Assembly: GCF_000764185.1 (NCBI RefSeq)
Contig: NZ_JQEC01000011.1
Span: 372,001 to 436,000, forward strand
Direction: 5' to 3'
Source of the DNA: Colwellia psychrerythraea
Lineage (GTDB): Bacteria > Pseudomonadota > Gammaproteobacteria > Enterobacterales > Alteromonadaceae
Length of the DNA: 64,000 nt
This document shows positions 28,880 through 39,012 of this stretch, piece after piece; position 1 is the first letter of the stretch, and each line of letters opens with the position of its first letter. The position numbers were made by a program, and so were the translations under genes. Below the pieces are notes generated by a model. It did no database searches. It was not told where the DNA came from and saw nothing but the letters and a program-made list of their open reading frames with translations.

Positions 28880-29254
28880 AAATATATTTCTTTACTTCAA
28901 GTTGATAATACCAAGGTTATTAAATTATTTCTCGCTCAGCAAGATGGTTATTTAACCTCGGTACAGGACTGATTTTCTTCATTTTTTTAAAGTGTTTCTC
29001 TTCAAAAAAAATCAAGAAAACCAGCACTAATTTTAAAATTAATATCTGATTTTATATACACAAAAAGCGCCGAGTAATCTCGACGCTTTATTTTCTGCAG
29101 CAAGTACAGATGACATAGTTTAACTCTTTTGAGCGCTAAGATTAAGTTAAATTGCTTTAGTTCAAGAAGAAGGCACGGAGCGTATGACTATACGTGAGTA
29201 CCTTCGACGTGAAAATTAAGCGATTTAACGACAGCTTAACGATTCAAAAAACTA
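28880..29254. other. dnaK-dnaJ intergenic region
   Basis: 375 bp without a gene. Near dnaK there is an imperfect stem-loop (about 29171-29205, core cgtat / atacg); a strong terminator is at 29062-29089. The remaining 180 bp before dnaJ must hold any dnaJ promoter; I see no convincing CCCCAT-type -10. Confidence 0.5.
29062..29089 (-). terminator. Terminator downstream of dnaK
   Basis: Stem aaagcg-c-cgag / ctcg-a-cgcttt with TAAT loop; on the minus strand it is followed by a T-run. 165 nt after the dnaK stop. Confidence 0.8.
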
Positions 29255-31177
29255 TTACTTATCGTCTTTAACTTCTTCAAATTCTGCGTCAACTACGTCA
29301 TCTGCAGGAGCGCCAGCATCAGCTGCTTGTTCAGCACCTTCAGGAGCGCCTTGAGCTTGTTGCTTAGCTTGAGCAATTTCCATTAACTTAGCTGAAGCTT
29401 CCATTAGCGCTTGAGTTTTAGCATCAATCGCTTCTTTGTCTTCGCCTTTAACTGCTTCTTCAAGCTCAGTTAATGCTGCTTCAATTTTTTCTTTATCTTC
29501 AGCTGGTAACTCTTCGCCTGCTTCTTCAACTTGCTTGCGAGTAGCGTGAACCATACCATCAGCTTGGTTACGCGCAGTAACTAACTCTTCAAATTTAGCA
29601 TCAGCATCAGCATTTGCTTCAGCGTCACGTACCATTTGCTCTACTTCTTCATCAGATAAACCAGAAGAAGCTTTGATAGTGATTTTTTGCTCTTTACCGG
29701 TATTTTTATCTTTAGCTGTAACATGCAAGATACCATCAGCATCAATATCGAAAGTTACTTCGATTTGTGGCGTACCACGTGGTGCTGCATCAATACCTTC
29801 AAGGTTAAATTGACCTAAAGATTTGTTAGCAGAGGCTTGCTTACGCTCACCTTGACAAACATGAACAGTAACAGCAGATTGATTATCATCAGCTGTAGAG
29901 AACGTTTGTGATTGCTTAGTTGGGATAGTAGTATTTTTCTCGATAACAGCAGTCATTACGCCACCCATCGTCTCAATACCTAATGATAATGGCGTAACAT
30001 CTAAAAGAAGAACGTCAGTTACATCACCAGAAAGAACACCCGCTTGAATCGCTGCACCAGAAGCTACTGCTTCATCAGGGTTAACATCTTTACGTGGCTC
30101 TTTACCGAAGAAATCAGTAACAGCAGCCTGAACCATAGGCATACGTGATTGACCACCAACTAAGATAACATCATCAATGTCACTTACTGATAAGTCTGCA
30201 TCTTTAAGGGCTACTTTAAGTGGCTCTAGTGTTGCTTTAACCATATCTTCAACAAGAGATTCTAACTTAGCACGCGTAACTTTAATGTTCATGTGCTTAG
30301 GACCAGAAGCGTCAGCTGTGATGTAAGGTAAGTTCACATCAGTTTGTTGTGCTGAAGAAAGTTCACATTTCGCTTTTTCTGCTGCTTCTTTAAGACGTTG
30401 CATTGCAAGAGGATCAGACGTTAAGTCCATGCCTTGGTCTTTTTTGAATTCAGCTACAAGATAGTTGATTAAACGGTTATCGAAATCTTCACCACCTAAA
30501 TGAGTATCACCATTGGTCGCTAGTACTTCAAAAGTGTGCTCGCCATCCATTTCATCAATTTCAATGATTGAAATATCGAATGTACCACCACCTAAATCGT
30601 ATACCGCAACAACTCTATCGCCTTTCGCTTTGTCCATGCCGTAAGCAAGTGCAGCTGCAGTAGGTTCGTTGATAATACGTTTAACTTCAAGGCCAGCAAT
30701 ACGGCCAGCATCTTTAGTTGCTTGACGTTGTGAATCGTTAAAGTAAGCAGGAACAGTAATTACTGCTTCAGTAACTGTTTCACCTAAAAAGTCTTCAGCA
30801 GTCTTTTTCATTTTCTTAAGAACTTCAGCTGAAACTTGTGGTGGCGCAATTTTTTCGCCTTTAACTTCAACCCAAGCATCACCGTTATCGGCTTTAACAA
30901 TACCAAATGGCATAATGTCAATGTCACGTTGTGTTTCTTTATCTTCGAAACGACGACCGATTAAACGTTTTATTGCATATAAAGTATTTTCTGGGTTAGT
31001 CACTGATTGACGTTTAGCAGGTTGACCTACTAATGTTTCGCCTTCAGCGGTATAACCAATGATTGAAGGAGTTGTACGATCGCCTTCAGCATTCTCAATA
31101 ACACGTACACTGTCGCCATCTAATACAGCAACACATGAGTTAGTTGTTCCTAGGTCAATACCAATAATTTTGCCCAT
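29255..31177 (-). CDS. dnaK: Chaperone DnaK (Hsp70)
   Basis: 640 residues. ATPase domain opens [15 protein letters not shown], with [13 protein letters not shown] and the adenosine-site loop VGGQSRMP; interdomain linker [13 protein letters not shown]; substrate domain and helical lid; the C-terminus ends in EEVKDDK, the short acidic tail of bacterial DnaK. Ribosome site GGAG 8 nt before the ATG. A sigma-32-type promoter lies about 75-100 bp upstream. Works with DnaJ and GrpE, both in this block. Confidence 0.99.
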   Translation of the reverse strand: MGKIIGIDLGTTNSCVAVLDGDSVRVIENAEGDRTTPSIIGYTAEGETLVGQPAKRQSVTNPENTLYAIKRLIGRRFEDKETQRDIDIMPFGIVKADNGDAWVEVKGEKIAPPQVSAEVLKKMKKTAEDFLGETVTEAVITVPAYFNDSQRQATKDAGRIAGLEVKRIINEPTAAALAYGMDKAKGDRVVAVYDLGGGTFDISIIEIDEMDGEHTFEVLATNGDTHLGGEDFDNRLINYLVAEFKKDQGMDLTSDPLAMQRLKEAAEKAKCELSSAQQTDVNLPYITADASGPKHMNIKVTRAKLESLVEDMVKATLEPLKVALKDADLSVSDIDDVILVGGQSRMPMVQAAVTDFFGKEPRKDVNPDEAVASGAAIQAGVLSGDVTDVLLLDVTPLSLGIETMGGVMTAVIEKNTTIPTKQSQTFSTADDNQSAVTVHVCQGERKQASANKSLGQFNLEGIDAAPRGTPQIEVTFDIDADGILHVTAKDKNTGKEQKITIKASSGLSDEEVEQMVRDAEANADADAKFEELVTARNQADGMVHATRKQVEEAGEELPAEDKEKIEAALTELEEAVKGEDKEAIDAKTQALMEASAKLMEIAQAKQQAQGAPEGAEQAADAGAPADDVVDAEFEEVKDDK

Positions 31178-31251
31178 CTTGGGAGCTCCTATTCATTATC
31201 CTTTGCTAACAAAAAGCAAAGTAATATTAATTAAATTGTTTGTTGAATAGT

Positions 31252-31279
31252 AAGTGGGGTCGACAAAGTGCTTTTCAAC
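31252..31279 (-). promoter_or_regulatory. Sigma-32-type heat-shock promoter of dnaK
   Basis: On the minus strand GTTGAAA (-35), 13 nt, then CCCCACTT (-10); consensus is CTTGAAA and CCCCATNT with 13-17 nt. Start of transcription would be near 31245, giving a leader of about 70 nt. Confidence 0.85.
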
Positions 31280-31410
31280 TATTCACACGGAATAAATTAA
31301 AAAAACTTTATTTTTTTATTGAAATTGAGCAAGAAAATGCTCAATCAGGCCAAGATTCCTATCAGCTCTCACCAATAGCTCATTTTTAGCTTATATGAAG
31401 ATACAAGTAA

Positions 31411-31902
31411 TTAAATTTTAGTAATTTCTTTGAGTGCTAAATCAAGACGAGGATCGGCCTTATTTGAACTAGAAGTTTTAAATATTATTTCATTCTGTCG
31501 ATTTATGAAAAAAGTTGTCGGCGTACCACTAACATCGTAAAGCTTGGCAACTTCCTCCCCCATTACAGCTGTAAGAAATGAATAACCCCTGCTATTAATT
31601 TCATCTTGAGGCAAAGCCCCTTCATCTTCATTAAAACTAATTGAGATAAGTTCGACACCCTGCGCCTGATATTTTTTTTGTAATTCGACTAAGGTTGGTT
31701 GTAGTTTTTTACAATAAGGACACCAAGTAGCCCAAAAGTGAAGAATTACCGGCTTGTTTTTATATTGGGCTAGACTAATCAGCTCACCGCGTTGAGTTTT
31801 TAACTGCCATGGTTTTGCTTGTTCATTGGCTTGCAGACTAAGACTTGTAACAGCCATAAAGCTTATTAGTAGATAAGAAGCCCTTCTAAGGAGTTGATTC
31901 AT
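31411..31902 (-). CDS. TlpA-like thioredoxin-fold disulfide reductase
   Basis: 163 residues with a signal peptide (to about residue 25, SLSLQA), so periplasmic. Thioredoxin fold: HFWATWCPYCKKLQP with the redox pair Cys61-Cys64, and cis-Pro segment SGTPTTFFI. Close to TlpA/ResE-type reductases that keep thiols reduced in the envelope, for example during cytochrome c maturation. It sits between grpE and dnaK on the same strand, an unusual neighbour for a cytoplasmic chaperone block. No sigma-32 element is seen directly in front of it; the grpE terminator separates it from grpE. Confidence 0.85.
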   Translation of the reverse strand: MNQLLRRASYLLISFMAVTSLSLQANEQAKPWQLKTQRGELISLAQYKNKPVILHFWATWCPYCKKLQPTLVELQKKYQAQGVELISISFNEDEGALPQDEINSRGYSFLTAVMGEEVAKLYDVSGTPTTFFINRQNEIIFKTSSSNKADPRLDLALKEITKI

Positions 31903-32002
31903 TTTAAATATTATCGCGTAAAGAAATTATATTATAAAAGACCTACTATTCCTGAATATATTTCAGCGTTAACTAAATAAAGATGGTACATAAAAAAGAC
32001 AT

Positions 32003-32035
32003 AAAAAAAGCAAAGGTGGAAGCCTTTGCTTTTTA
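32003..32035 (-). terminator. Terminator downstream of grpE
   Basis: Stem aaaaagcaaagg / cctttgctttt with a short loop, A-run and T-run on the two sides; 75 nt after grpE. Confidence 0.85.
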
Positions 32036-32107
32036 ATTCAATTAACCTTAGCTGTGTTACAACAATTTGTTCAAGCGATTACTTAAAACTATTGTTATAA
32101 ATACGCT

Positions 32108-32734
32108 CTAAGCTATAGCATCAACACTTGGTGCAGCTTTAGATACCATCACCATAGCTGGACGAATTAAGCGGCCATTTAGCTCATAACCTTTTTGCAT
32201 AACCGCAATAACAGTATTTGGTGCTACGTCAGGTACTTCTTGCATAGACATAGCTTGATGAAGTTCAGGGTTAAAAGGCTGGTCTTGTGGATCGACCGCT
32301 TTTACACCAAACTTTTCTAATGATGAAATTAAACCTTGCAAGGTTAATTCAACACCTTCAATAATGCTTTTATTACTTTCATCGTCTTTATCGATGTTTT
32401 GTAGAGCTCGCTCTAGGTTATCAACGCTAGTTAACATTTCACCAGCAAATTTTTCTAAAGCGAACTTACGCGCTTTTTCAACATCTTGAGCAGCACGACG
32501 ACGAATATTATCAACCTCTGCTTTAGCACGGATAACTGAATCTTTTTGATCAACAACAGTAGATTGTGCCGCCGCTAACGATAACTCTAACTCGTTAATC
32601 TTTTCTTGTTCTGGGCTGATAGCTTCTACAGCGTGCTCATGCTGCTCTTCTACTTGCTCTTCTGCTTGTTTTACAATTTCATCTGCTAATTGTTCAGCAC
32701 TTAACTCTTCTTCGTTTTTTGACTCTGTTGTCAT
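32108..32734 (-). CDS. grpE: Nucleotide exchange factor GrpE
   Basis: 208 residues from the ATG at 32734 (GAGG upstream). The frame stays open to 32770, but those bases are the promoter itself. Acidic N-terminus, long coiled coil (about 45-120: [20 protein letters not shown]), then the beta domain with the family signature [15 protein letters not shown] and [20 protein letters not shown]. Releases ADP from DnaK. Own heat-shock promoter and terminator make it a separate unit from dnaK. Confidence 0.97.
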   Translation of the reverse strand: MTTESKNEEELSAEQLADEIVKQAEEQVEEQHEHAVEAISPEQEKINELELSLAAAQSTVVDQKDSVIRAKAEVDNIRRRAAQDVEKARKFALEKFAGEMLTSVDNLERALQNIDKDDESNKSIIEGVELTLQGLISSLEKFGVKAVDPQDQPFNPELHQAMSMQEVPDVAPNTVIAVMQKGYELNGRLIRPAMVMVSKAAPSVDAIA

Positions 32735-32769
32735 GGTATAAACCTCAATTTGTATAACTAATGCAAACA

Positions 32770-32797
32770 TTATGGGGGCTGTGGAAAAGGATTCAAG
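32770..32797 (-). promoter_or_regulatory. Sigma-32-type heat-shock promoter of grpE
   Basis: On the minus strand CTTGAAT (-35), 13 nt, then CCCCATAA (-10), close to the consensus CTTGAAA / CCCCATNT and with the same 13-nt spacing as the dnaK promoter. Confidence 0.88.
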
Positions 32798-32893
32798 CGC
32801 GATTTAATACATTTTATAAAAAAGTGAACTTTACAAGTGATTAAATTCCAGCGAAACTGCCCTTATACCTAGCAAACTAAGTAAATAATCGTT

Positions 32894-33775
32894 ATGGCTC
32901 AACTCTATAAAACCATTGGCCTTATTGGCAAACCAAAACATGATGGCGCCAGTGCCACAATAAAAACATTGCATGACTACTTAGTAGCCAATAAATATAA
33001 AGTTATTATTGAACATTCAGTGGCACAATCCCTCGATATAAACAACATGATAATTGGCACACTTACCGATATTGGTGAGCAAGCAGATTTAGCTATTGTT
33101 GTAGGTGGTGATGGTTACATGTTAGGCGCGGCACGTGTATTGGCTTGTTTTAACATTGGTGTAATCGGGGTAAACCGCGGTAACTTAGGCTTTTTAACCG
33201 ATCTATCCCCTGATGAAATAATCGAGCCTTTAGAGCAAATATTGGCAGGCAAGTCTCGCAGTGAGCAACGTTTTATTATCGAAGCTGAAGTTTATCGCCA
33301 TGGAAAACTTAAAAGCTCTAACAGTGCTGTTAATGAAGCCGTTTTACATGCAGGTAAAGTGGCCAGCATGATCGAGTTTGAAGTGTATATTGATGGCAGC
33401 TTTATGTTTAGCCAGCGCTCTGATGGGCTAATTATCTCAACACCAACGGGCTCTACAGCCTACTCTATGTCTGCTGGCGGCCCCATTTTAACACCTAACC
33501 TCAATGCACTTTCTCTTGTGCCTATGTTCCCGCATACGCTAACAAGTAGGCCAATCGTTGTTGATGGCAACAGTGAAATAAAACTAATACTCGCTAACGA
33601 TAATCATGAAAATCTACAAGTTAGCTGTGATGGTCACGTTATTTTATCAGTCATGCCCGGCGATGAAGTGATTATCAAAAAGAGTGAGTGCAGTATTCGC
33701 TTGATTCACCCACTGGATCACGACTATTTTAATGTATTACGAAATAAATTAAGTTGGGGTAATAAATTATACTAA
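32894..33775 (+). CDS. nadK: NAD kinase
   Basis: 293 residues. Phosphorylates NAD to NADP. GGDG motif in [13 protein letters not shown] (about 72-84), then [13 protein letters not shown] and the second conserved block [16 protein letters not shown]. The base after GGDG is usually Thr or, in enterics, Asn; here it is Tyr. Divergent from grpE, the common gammaproteobacterial arrangement grpE/nadK/recN. Confidence 0.96.
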   Translation: MAQLYKTIGLIGKPKHDGASATIKTLHDYLVANKYKVIIEHSVAQSLDINNMIIGTLTDIGEQADLAIVVGGDGYMLGAARVLACFNIGVIGVNRGNLGFLTDLSPDEIIEPLEQILAGKSRSEQRFIIEAEVYRHGKLKSSNSAVNEAVLHAGKVASMIEFEVYIDGSFMFSQRSDGLIISTPTGSTAYSMSAGGPILTPNLNALSLVPMFPHTLTSRPIVVDGNSEIKLILANDNHENLQVSCDGHVILSVMPGDEVIIKKSECSIRLIHPLDHDYFNVLRNKLSWGNKLY

Positions 33776-34334
33776 ACCCTGTCATATCCCTAATATGACT
33801 TTAGTCTTAATACCTATCAAAACATGTGATTTCCTGTTTATTTTAAAGAGGAAGTCACATACTTTACCAAAAGCACACTCCCAAAACTTTACAGGCTCCC
33901 TTTCCCGTCTAGGTCACAGGTTCAACTTAGCTTAATCAGGCGACTCAACGTTTACCATTAACTCATAACCTTACTTTAGAAGATATTAAGCATGTATACC
34001 AACCATATAACCCCGTGTTAAACCGCTTTAAATTCACAACGATATTCCTGTTTACAGTCATCTTGATTCAGCTGAGAATTAATACCGCCTACAAGCTAAA
34101 TTTATTACCTAAGCTTTTGAAAAATTTTGCTAAAGCTGATTAGTACGCTTTTATTCATCCACAGTGAAAATAGTTGACTTTTTATACAACCTTATAATAT
34201 AAAACACTGTGAACTGAAATGTAGTGCTTACAATACGGGTTGAATATAAAACACAGTAAAAAGTGTAATTCAAGCACTTCATAAAATATTAAATAATATG
34301 GTAAGCAGAATTTTTACAAGGGAAGGGAATAAAA
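33776..34334. other. nadK-DUF547 intergenic region with hairpin and possible gene remnant
   Basis: 560 bp. An imperfect 17-bp inverted repeat (33824-33860, 15 of 17 pairs) may end nadK or be a small mobile-element relic. A start-less open frame of 70 codons (33931-34143, plus strand, with QRLPLTHNLTLEDIKHVYQP) ends in TAG; it has no ATG and I do not recognise it, so it may be a decayed gene end in the place where recN usually follows nadK. Confidence 0.4.
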
Positions 34335-35540
34335 ATGAAAATAATAAATTTTGTCAAAAAAGCAATGTTTTGTACTTCAATAGTATTTATTACAACAGCT
34401 AACGCAGCAGCTGATAAAGTACCAGAGCCTTTTAGGGGAGACACCCCTGGATCGACTTATGAAATAAGCTATAACGACCTTGACGCATTATTGCATTCAT
34501 CAGTTTTAGCTACGGGAAGATCAAATCGCTCAAAAGCTAAAACCAGCAAACCGCCAACAGGCACCCGCCTAAAAGTAAATATCAATAAGTTAACAGCAAC
34601 GGAAGCAAACCGCTTCATATTTGAATCATATAAAGAAGAAGAACATAAAGTACTCTTTACTAAAATTCGACAAAGCCTTGAGAAGGTGCCTTCTGAGGTG
34701 GAACTTAAACATTTCAGCAAAGAAGAACAGCTTGCCTATTGGCTTAATTTATACAACGTCACCATTCTTGAGCAAATTGTTAAGATATATCCGGCAAGAA
34801 AATTAGAAGACTTCCTTATAAGTGATGAGTCTGTTCTTGACGAAAAATTACTCAACGTTGCTGGCGTAGAATTAAGCTTGAATGATATTCAGCATAAAAT
34901 TTTGAAAGAAAAATTTGATGCTGATCCTTTAATTATCTACGGTCTTTACCAAGGTGTTATCGGTGGCCCAAATATTAGGAAAAGTGCCTATACTGGAAAA
35001 AATGTCTATAAATCCTTAACGTCAAATGCAGATGAATTCGTTAACTCCAATCGTGGTACCTACAGCGTAGATAAAAAAACCTTTCGGGTTTCAAGTTTAT
35101 ATGAAAGAAATGAGGAATATTTCCCAGACTTTAAAACTGACCTAAAAAAGCACCTGCTCACGCATTTAAGTGGCTCAATGAGATATAAGCTGGAAGATTC
35201 TAGAAGAATAAAAGCCAATATCAATAACTGGCGAGTTGCCGATTTATATGGCACCACTCGCAGTTTCGGTGGTGGTATTTCAAATAGTAGTGCAGCACTA
35301 ATCGGCGCATATACACCAACAGCTGGAAAAAGTGATGGAACGACTCCTCTTGGAGCCATTAATCCTGGTTTGATTACTAGTTTTGTGCAGAGTAAAAATG
35401 TGAGTTTTGGACGTTTTTCACAAGAGCAAGCAATAAAACTAAAAGCACTAAATCAAAAGCGTATGGATAACCTTGAAGGCACTGGTACCGTTACCCTAAC
35501 GGAAATGGATGACCAGACTGAAGAGCAGAAAAAGAATTGA
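34335..35540 (+). CDS. DUF547 domain protein, exported
   Basis: 401 residues, signal peptide to about residue 25 (FITTANAAA). DUF547 region at about 115-290 with the typical YWLNLYNVTIL and ADPLIIYGLYQGVIGGPNIR. The family is common in marine bacteria and has a papain-like relation suggested for it, but no catalytic set is certain here. A C-terminal extension (about 300-401) contains FGGGISNSSAALIGAY and is low in known motifs. Ribosome site AAGGGAA before the ATG. It separates nadK from recN, which are adjacent in many relatives, so it may be an insertion. Confidence 0.8.
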   Translation: MKIINFVKKAMFCTSIVFITTANAAADKVPEPFRGDTPGSTYEISYNDLDALLHSSVLATGRSNRSKAKTSKPPTGTRLKVNINKLTATEANRFIFESYKEEEHKVLFTKIRQSLEKVPSEVELKHFSKEEQLAYWLNLYNVTILEQIVKIYPARKLEDFLISDESVLDEKLLNVAGVELSLNDIQHKILKEKFDADPLIIYGLYQGVIGGPNIRKSAYTGKNVYKSLTSNADEFVNSNRGTYSVDKKTFRVSSLYERNEEYFPDFKTDLKKHLLTHLSGSMRYKLEDSRRIKANINNWRVADLYGTTRSFGGGISNSSAALIGAYTPTAGKSDGTTPLGAINPGLITSFVQSKNVSFGRFSQEQAIKLKALNQKRMDNLEGTGTVTLTEMDDQTEEQKKN

Positions 35541-35650
35541 TATTGATGCCTTATAAAAAGCCCAAAATTTAAGTTGTATTGACATAGTTAATTTAATAAA
35601 ACTATCTCACTCTACCTTGAATTAGCTTTTTTGTTTTACTGGGTATCTAC

Positions 35651-35691
35651 AAGATTGTATTACCGAAAAACGTCAGTAATACAATCTTTTT
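35651..35691 (+). terminator. Terminator downstream of the DUF547 gene
   Basis: Stem aagattgtattac / gtaatacaatctt with a 12-nt loop followed by T7; 110 nt after the stop codon. Confidence 0.8.
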
Positions 35692-36034
35692 TTGTATAGG
35701 TATTACTTTCAACAGTTCAACAAAGTCATTATTTTATTCTCAAAGACATTGGTTTAACTGTTTAGATATTACCCTCGAATCTATAAAGCCAGGTCATCAC
35801 TCCACTCAAACAAAAGCTTTACCTGGGCTCTAAGATATCTAAATTCCCTCATGCTATTTTAAGTACTATTGCACTGGTTTCATTAACAAAAAATTTAATA
35901 ACAGTGTCATTTAGATGAACTAGCGTTCTTCAAACAATAAGAAAAACAGACATCGCTTACCTAGCTGAAGCTATTTATTCGTGCTGACTTAAACTTTCAA
36001 ATAAATTTATATTGACAAAAAACAAACAAATAAG

Positions 36035-36069
36035 CTTGAATAAAACCCCGTTACTGTATAAATTAACAG
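36035..36069 (+). promoter_or_regulatory. LexA (SOS) box and promoter of recN
   Basis: CTGTATAAATTAACAG at 36054-36069 fits the LexA consensus CTGT-N8-ACAG exactly. It overlaps a -10 element TATAAA (36057-36062) that has CTTGAA (36035-36040) 16 nt upstream, so LexA would block RNA polymerase. Confidence 0.85.
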
Positions 36070-36109
36070 GTACTGGTTTTATATTCATGCTTATTGCTTA
36101 AGGTTAACT

Positions 36110-37807
36110 ATGCTGCTGCAACTTAACATTCAAAATTTTGCCATTGTCCGCTCTCTCGATATTGACTGGCAACCAGGTATGACCACAATTACTGGTGAAA
36201 CAGGCGCAGGTAAATCAATTGCCATTGATGGCCTGGGTTTATGTTTAGGTGATAGAGCAACGACCAATGTTGTGAGACCAAACTGTAAAAAAGCGGACTT
36301 AGCTGCCACGTTTGAAACCAAGAAAAATAAACTAGCAAAAGCCTGGTTAAAACAACATGATCTTGTTGCAGAGCATGACAGTGAATGCATACTTCGCCGT
36401 GTTATTTCGGCTGAAGGCCGTTCGAAATCTTATATTAATGGTTGCCAAGTCCCGTTAGTGCAATTAAAAGAAATTGGTCAATTATTAATTAATATACACG
36501 GTCAGCATGATCATCAACTCATCGTTAAAGCCAACCAACAATGTCGTTTACTCGATAACTACGCTAATCATTCACCACTATTGAGTGCAGTAAAACATTA
36601 CGCTCAACAATGGAACAAACTCAATAAAGAGTTAGAATTATTGCAGCAAAGTAAACAGCAACGCGAAGCAGAGCAACAACTAATTCAATACCAAGTAACT
36701 GAGCTTGACGAATTTTCTTTACAACCAGACGAGTTTTCTACTTTAGAGCAAGACTATAAAAGACACAGTAATGCGCAAGACCTGCTTGACTCAACTTTAA
36801 GTTCATTACAAAGCCTTTCACAAAATGATAATTTCAATATTTTAGATTCACTTAGAGAATGTAGCGAAAATATCAATTCCATCGCTCGCGTTGATAATCA
36901 ATTAAATGACGTTGCCGCTATATTATCTGAGACACTGATTCAGTTAGATGAAGCCAATAACGACTTAAGCCACTATTATCAACAGTTAGAGTTAGACCCA
37001 CAAAGCTATGCGATTATCGAAGAGCGGTACTCTACCGCCTTACTATTAGCCAAGAAACACCAGATTTCACCTGAAAACCTAGTCAACTTTCATAGTGAAT
37101 TAAAACAACAACTCGCCTCAATTTCTGGTGATGAAACTAGAATTAATGTCATTATTGAGGAATTAGAGATCACCAAACAACACTTCCATGAAAGTGCTGA
37201 AGCCTTATCAAGATCGAGACAGAAATCAGCAAAAGGCCTCAGTAAACTTATCAGTAAAAGCATGCAAGAGCTTAATATGCCCCATGGCAAGTTCTATATT
37301 GCTGTGGAGAGTAATAAACAACAAGACAATCATAGAAATAATGGCAAAGAGATTATCAGTACCAATGGCATAGATCACATTAGCTTTCAGGTCAGTATCA
37401 ATCCAGGTCAAGCACTTGACGCTATGCACAAGGTTGCCTCAGGTGGTGAACTGTCGCGTATCAGTTTAGCAATGCAGGTTATTTTAGCCGATAAAGTTAT
37501 CACACCAACATTAATCTTCGATGAAGTAGATGTCGGTATTAGCGGACCGACGGCAGCCATGGTAGGTAAAAAACTGCAACAGTTATCTAAAAACACCCAA
37601 GTCATATGTGTTACTCATTTACCGCAAGTTGCCTGTAAGGGACATCAACAACTCTTTGTCAGTAAATCAACTGATGGCGAACTAACTGAAACACAAGTAA
37701 GTGAACTTAGTGAGGCTAATCGTGTCAAAGAAATTGCCCGCCTGTTAGCTGGAGATAAAATATCACAGCACAGCCTGGCAAATGCGCAAGAGCTATTAGC
37801 TAGCTAA
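36110..37807 (+). CDS. recN: DNA repair protein RecN
   Basis: 565 residues, SMC-like ATPase in double-strand-break repair. Walker A GETGAGKS (about 29-36), long coiled-coil arms (about 150-380), then signature SGGELSRISLAMQ and Walker B LIFDEVDVGISG near residues 440-480. Under a LexA box, as in E. coli. Confidence 0.97.
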   Translation: MLLQLNIQNFAIVRSLDIDWQPGMTTITGETGAGKSIAIDGLGLCLGDRATTNVVRPNCKKADLAATFETKKNKLAKAWLKQHDLVAEHDSECILRRVISAEGRSKSYINGCQVPLVQLKEIGQLLINIHGQHDHQLIVKANQQCRLLDNYANHSPLLSAVKHYAQQWNKLNKELELLQQSKQQREAEQQLIQYQVTELDEFSLQPDEFSTLEQDYKRHSNAQDLLDSTLSSLQSLSQNDNFNILDSLRECSENINSIARVDNQLNDVAAILSETLIQLDEANNDLSHYYQQLELDPQSYAIIEERYSTALLLAKKHQISPENLVNFHSELKQQLASISGDETRINVIIEELEITKQHFHESAEALSRSRQKSAKGLSKLISKSMQELNMPHGKFYIAVESNKQQDNHRNNGKEIISTNGIDHISFQVSINPGQALDAMHKVASGGELSRISLAMQVILADKVITPTLIFDEVDVGISGPTAAMVGKKLQQLSKNTQVICVTHLPQVACKGHQQLFVSKSTDGELTETQVSELSEANRVKEIARLLAGDKISQHSLANAQELLAS

Positions 37808-38003
37808 GTTATTTACATGCCTTTGATTTTGTCAAAAATGGAATCCCTAGAAATAGGTCAACCGTTTATTTCATGCTAGTAATGAAAGTATAAATTTATC
37901 ATTGATTAAATAAATAGCTTTGAATCCATGCTGGGCTTGGGTATTATCCCTGCTCACACTTTTAGCCTGTTTTTATTGAGCTACTTAAAGGTAAATTAAT
38001 TTT

Positions 38004-38453
38004 ATGTATTTTCGTGTTGCCATTCTTGTTACAGCCCTTACGTTATCTGCCTGTTCTAGCTGGGTATATCGCTATGATGTTCCACAAGGGAATTACCTTG
38101 AACAAAAAAGTATTGATAAATTGCAAGTGGGCATGACCAAAGAACAAGTTAAGTTTATTCTTGGTAGTGCAGTTGTTGTCGATGCTTTCAATGATGATAC
38201 GTGGAGTTATGTCTACAAGTTAAAGTCTGGGCGAAATAAAGATTTTGATGTAAAGAAACAGTTTATAATTAACTTCTCTAATGACAAGTTAATTTCTGCT
38301 TCAGGGGATTATGAACTTTCTGATAAGTTTAATACCCCATTTAATGCGCCTGCGGTTCAAGCAACTCCAGCCAATAACAATAAATTCAGCACAGAAGCAA
38401 CACCAGCAGTTGAAAATAAATCTGCTGAAAGTAGCGATAAAGTAAAAGGTTAA
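38004..38453 (+). CDS. bamE: Outer membrane assembly lipoprotein BamE
   Basis: 149 residues. Lipoprotein signal with lipobox LSAC (Cys17). SmpA/OmlA domain: VPQGNYLEQKSIDKLQVGMT, then VKFILGS and DTWSYVYKL. BamE is a small partner of the BamA beta-barrel machine. It is longer than the usual 110-120 residues because of a low-complexity tail (PAVQATPANNNKFSTEATPA). Order recN-bamE-rnfH-ratA-smpB is standard. Confidence 0.95.
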   Translation: MYFRVAILVTALTLSACSSWVYRYDVPQGNYLEQKSIDKLQVGMTKEQVKFILGSAVVVDAFNDDTWSYVYKLKSGRNKDFDVKKQFIINFSNDKLISASGDYELSDKFNTPFNAPAVQATPANNNKFSTEATPAVENKSAESSDKVKG

Positions 38454-38542
38454 TATTGGTTTATTACCTGCGAGTGAAATGTTTAAAGCTTTGAACTAAG
38501 GTGTTTGAACTTAATTAATTATTCAATTCGAATTTAATACAT

Positions 38543-38570
38543 AAAAAAACGGCATCTATGCCGTTTTTTT
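38543..38570. terminator. Bidirectional terminator between bamE and rnfH
   Basis: Stem acggcat / atgccgt with A7 and T7 flanks; serves the convergent genes. Confidence 0.9.
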
Positions 38571-38614
38571 ATGTTTATCACTTGAGCAATACCTACGCCT
38601 TAGATGACTGCTAG

Positions 38615-39010
38615 CTAATTCTTTACATCAACTCTCAACGGATTAACTCGGCCACCGGTAGTTTTGTCTGCACGACCTTCTAATTTAGCTTTTTCTGCGC
38701 GGCGCTTACGAACATCCTTAGGGTCGGCTATTAATGGCCTATAGACCTCAATTCTATCCAGATCGTTTACCGTTTCAGATAATTTTACCGCCCTATTCCA
38801 CACGCCAACTTTATTAATCTGTAAATCAATTTCAGGAAATAATGTTATAACGCCAGATTCAATAATAGCTTGCTCTACTGTACAAGCATCATCAACCAAC
38901 AAGGTTAGTATTTTTTGTTTGTGCGGCACGCCATACACCACCTCTATCGTCACTTTATCTATGACTACACCTTCATTGATATTATCAAGGGCATTATTAT
39001 CCGATGTCAT
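38615..39010 (-). CDS. rnfH: RnfH family ubiquitin-like protein
   Basis: 131 residues. Beta-grasp core (about 20-95) with VYGVPHKQKILTLLVDD and the RnfH block DRIEVYRPLIADPKDVRKRR, then a basic tail. Role unknown; related to ThiS/MoaD-like proteins and always near ratA. It starts 2 nt after the ratA stop. Confidence 0.93.
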   Translation of the reverse strand: MTSDNNALDNINEGVVIDKVTIEVVYGVPHKQKILTLLVDDACTVEQAIIESGVITLFPEIDLQINKVGVWNRAVKLSETVNDLDRIEVYRPLIADPKDVRKRRAEKAKLEGRADKTTGGRVNPLRVDVKN

Positions 39011-39012
39011 AA

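Larger units (their letters stand above)
35541..36109. other. DUF547-recN intergenic region
   Basis: 570 bp without a gene. It holds a terminator (35651-35691) and the recN promoter/LexA box (36035-36069). The stretch 35700-36000 shows nothing I can name. Confidence 0.5.

Noticed and set aside
32735..32770. 12-codon N-terminal extension of grpE
   Set aside because: These bases are the leader and the -10 of the heat-shock promoter, so they cannot be translated from that transcript.
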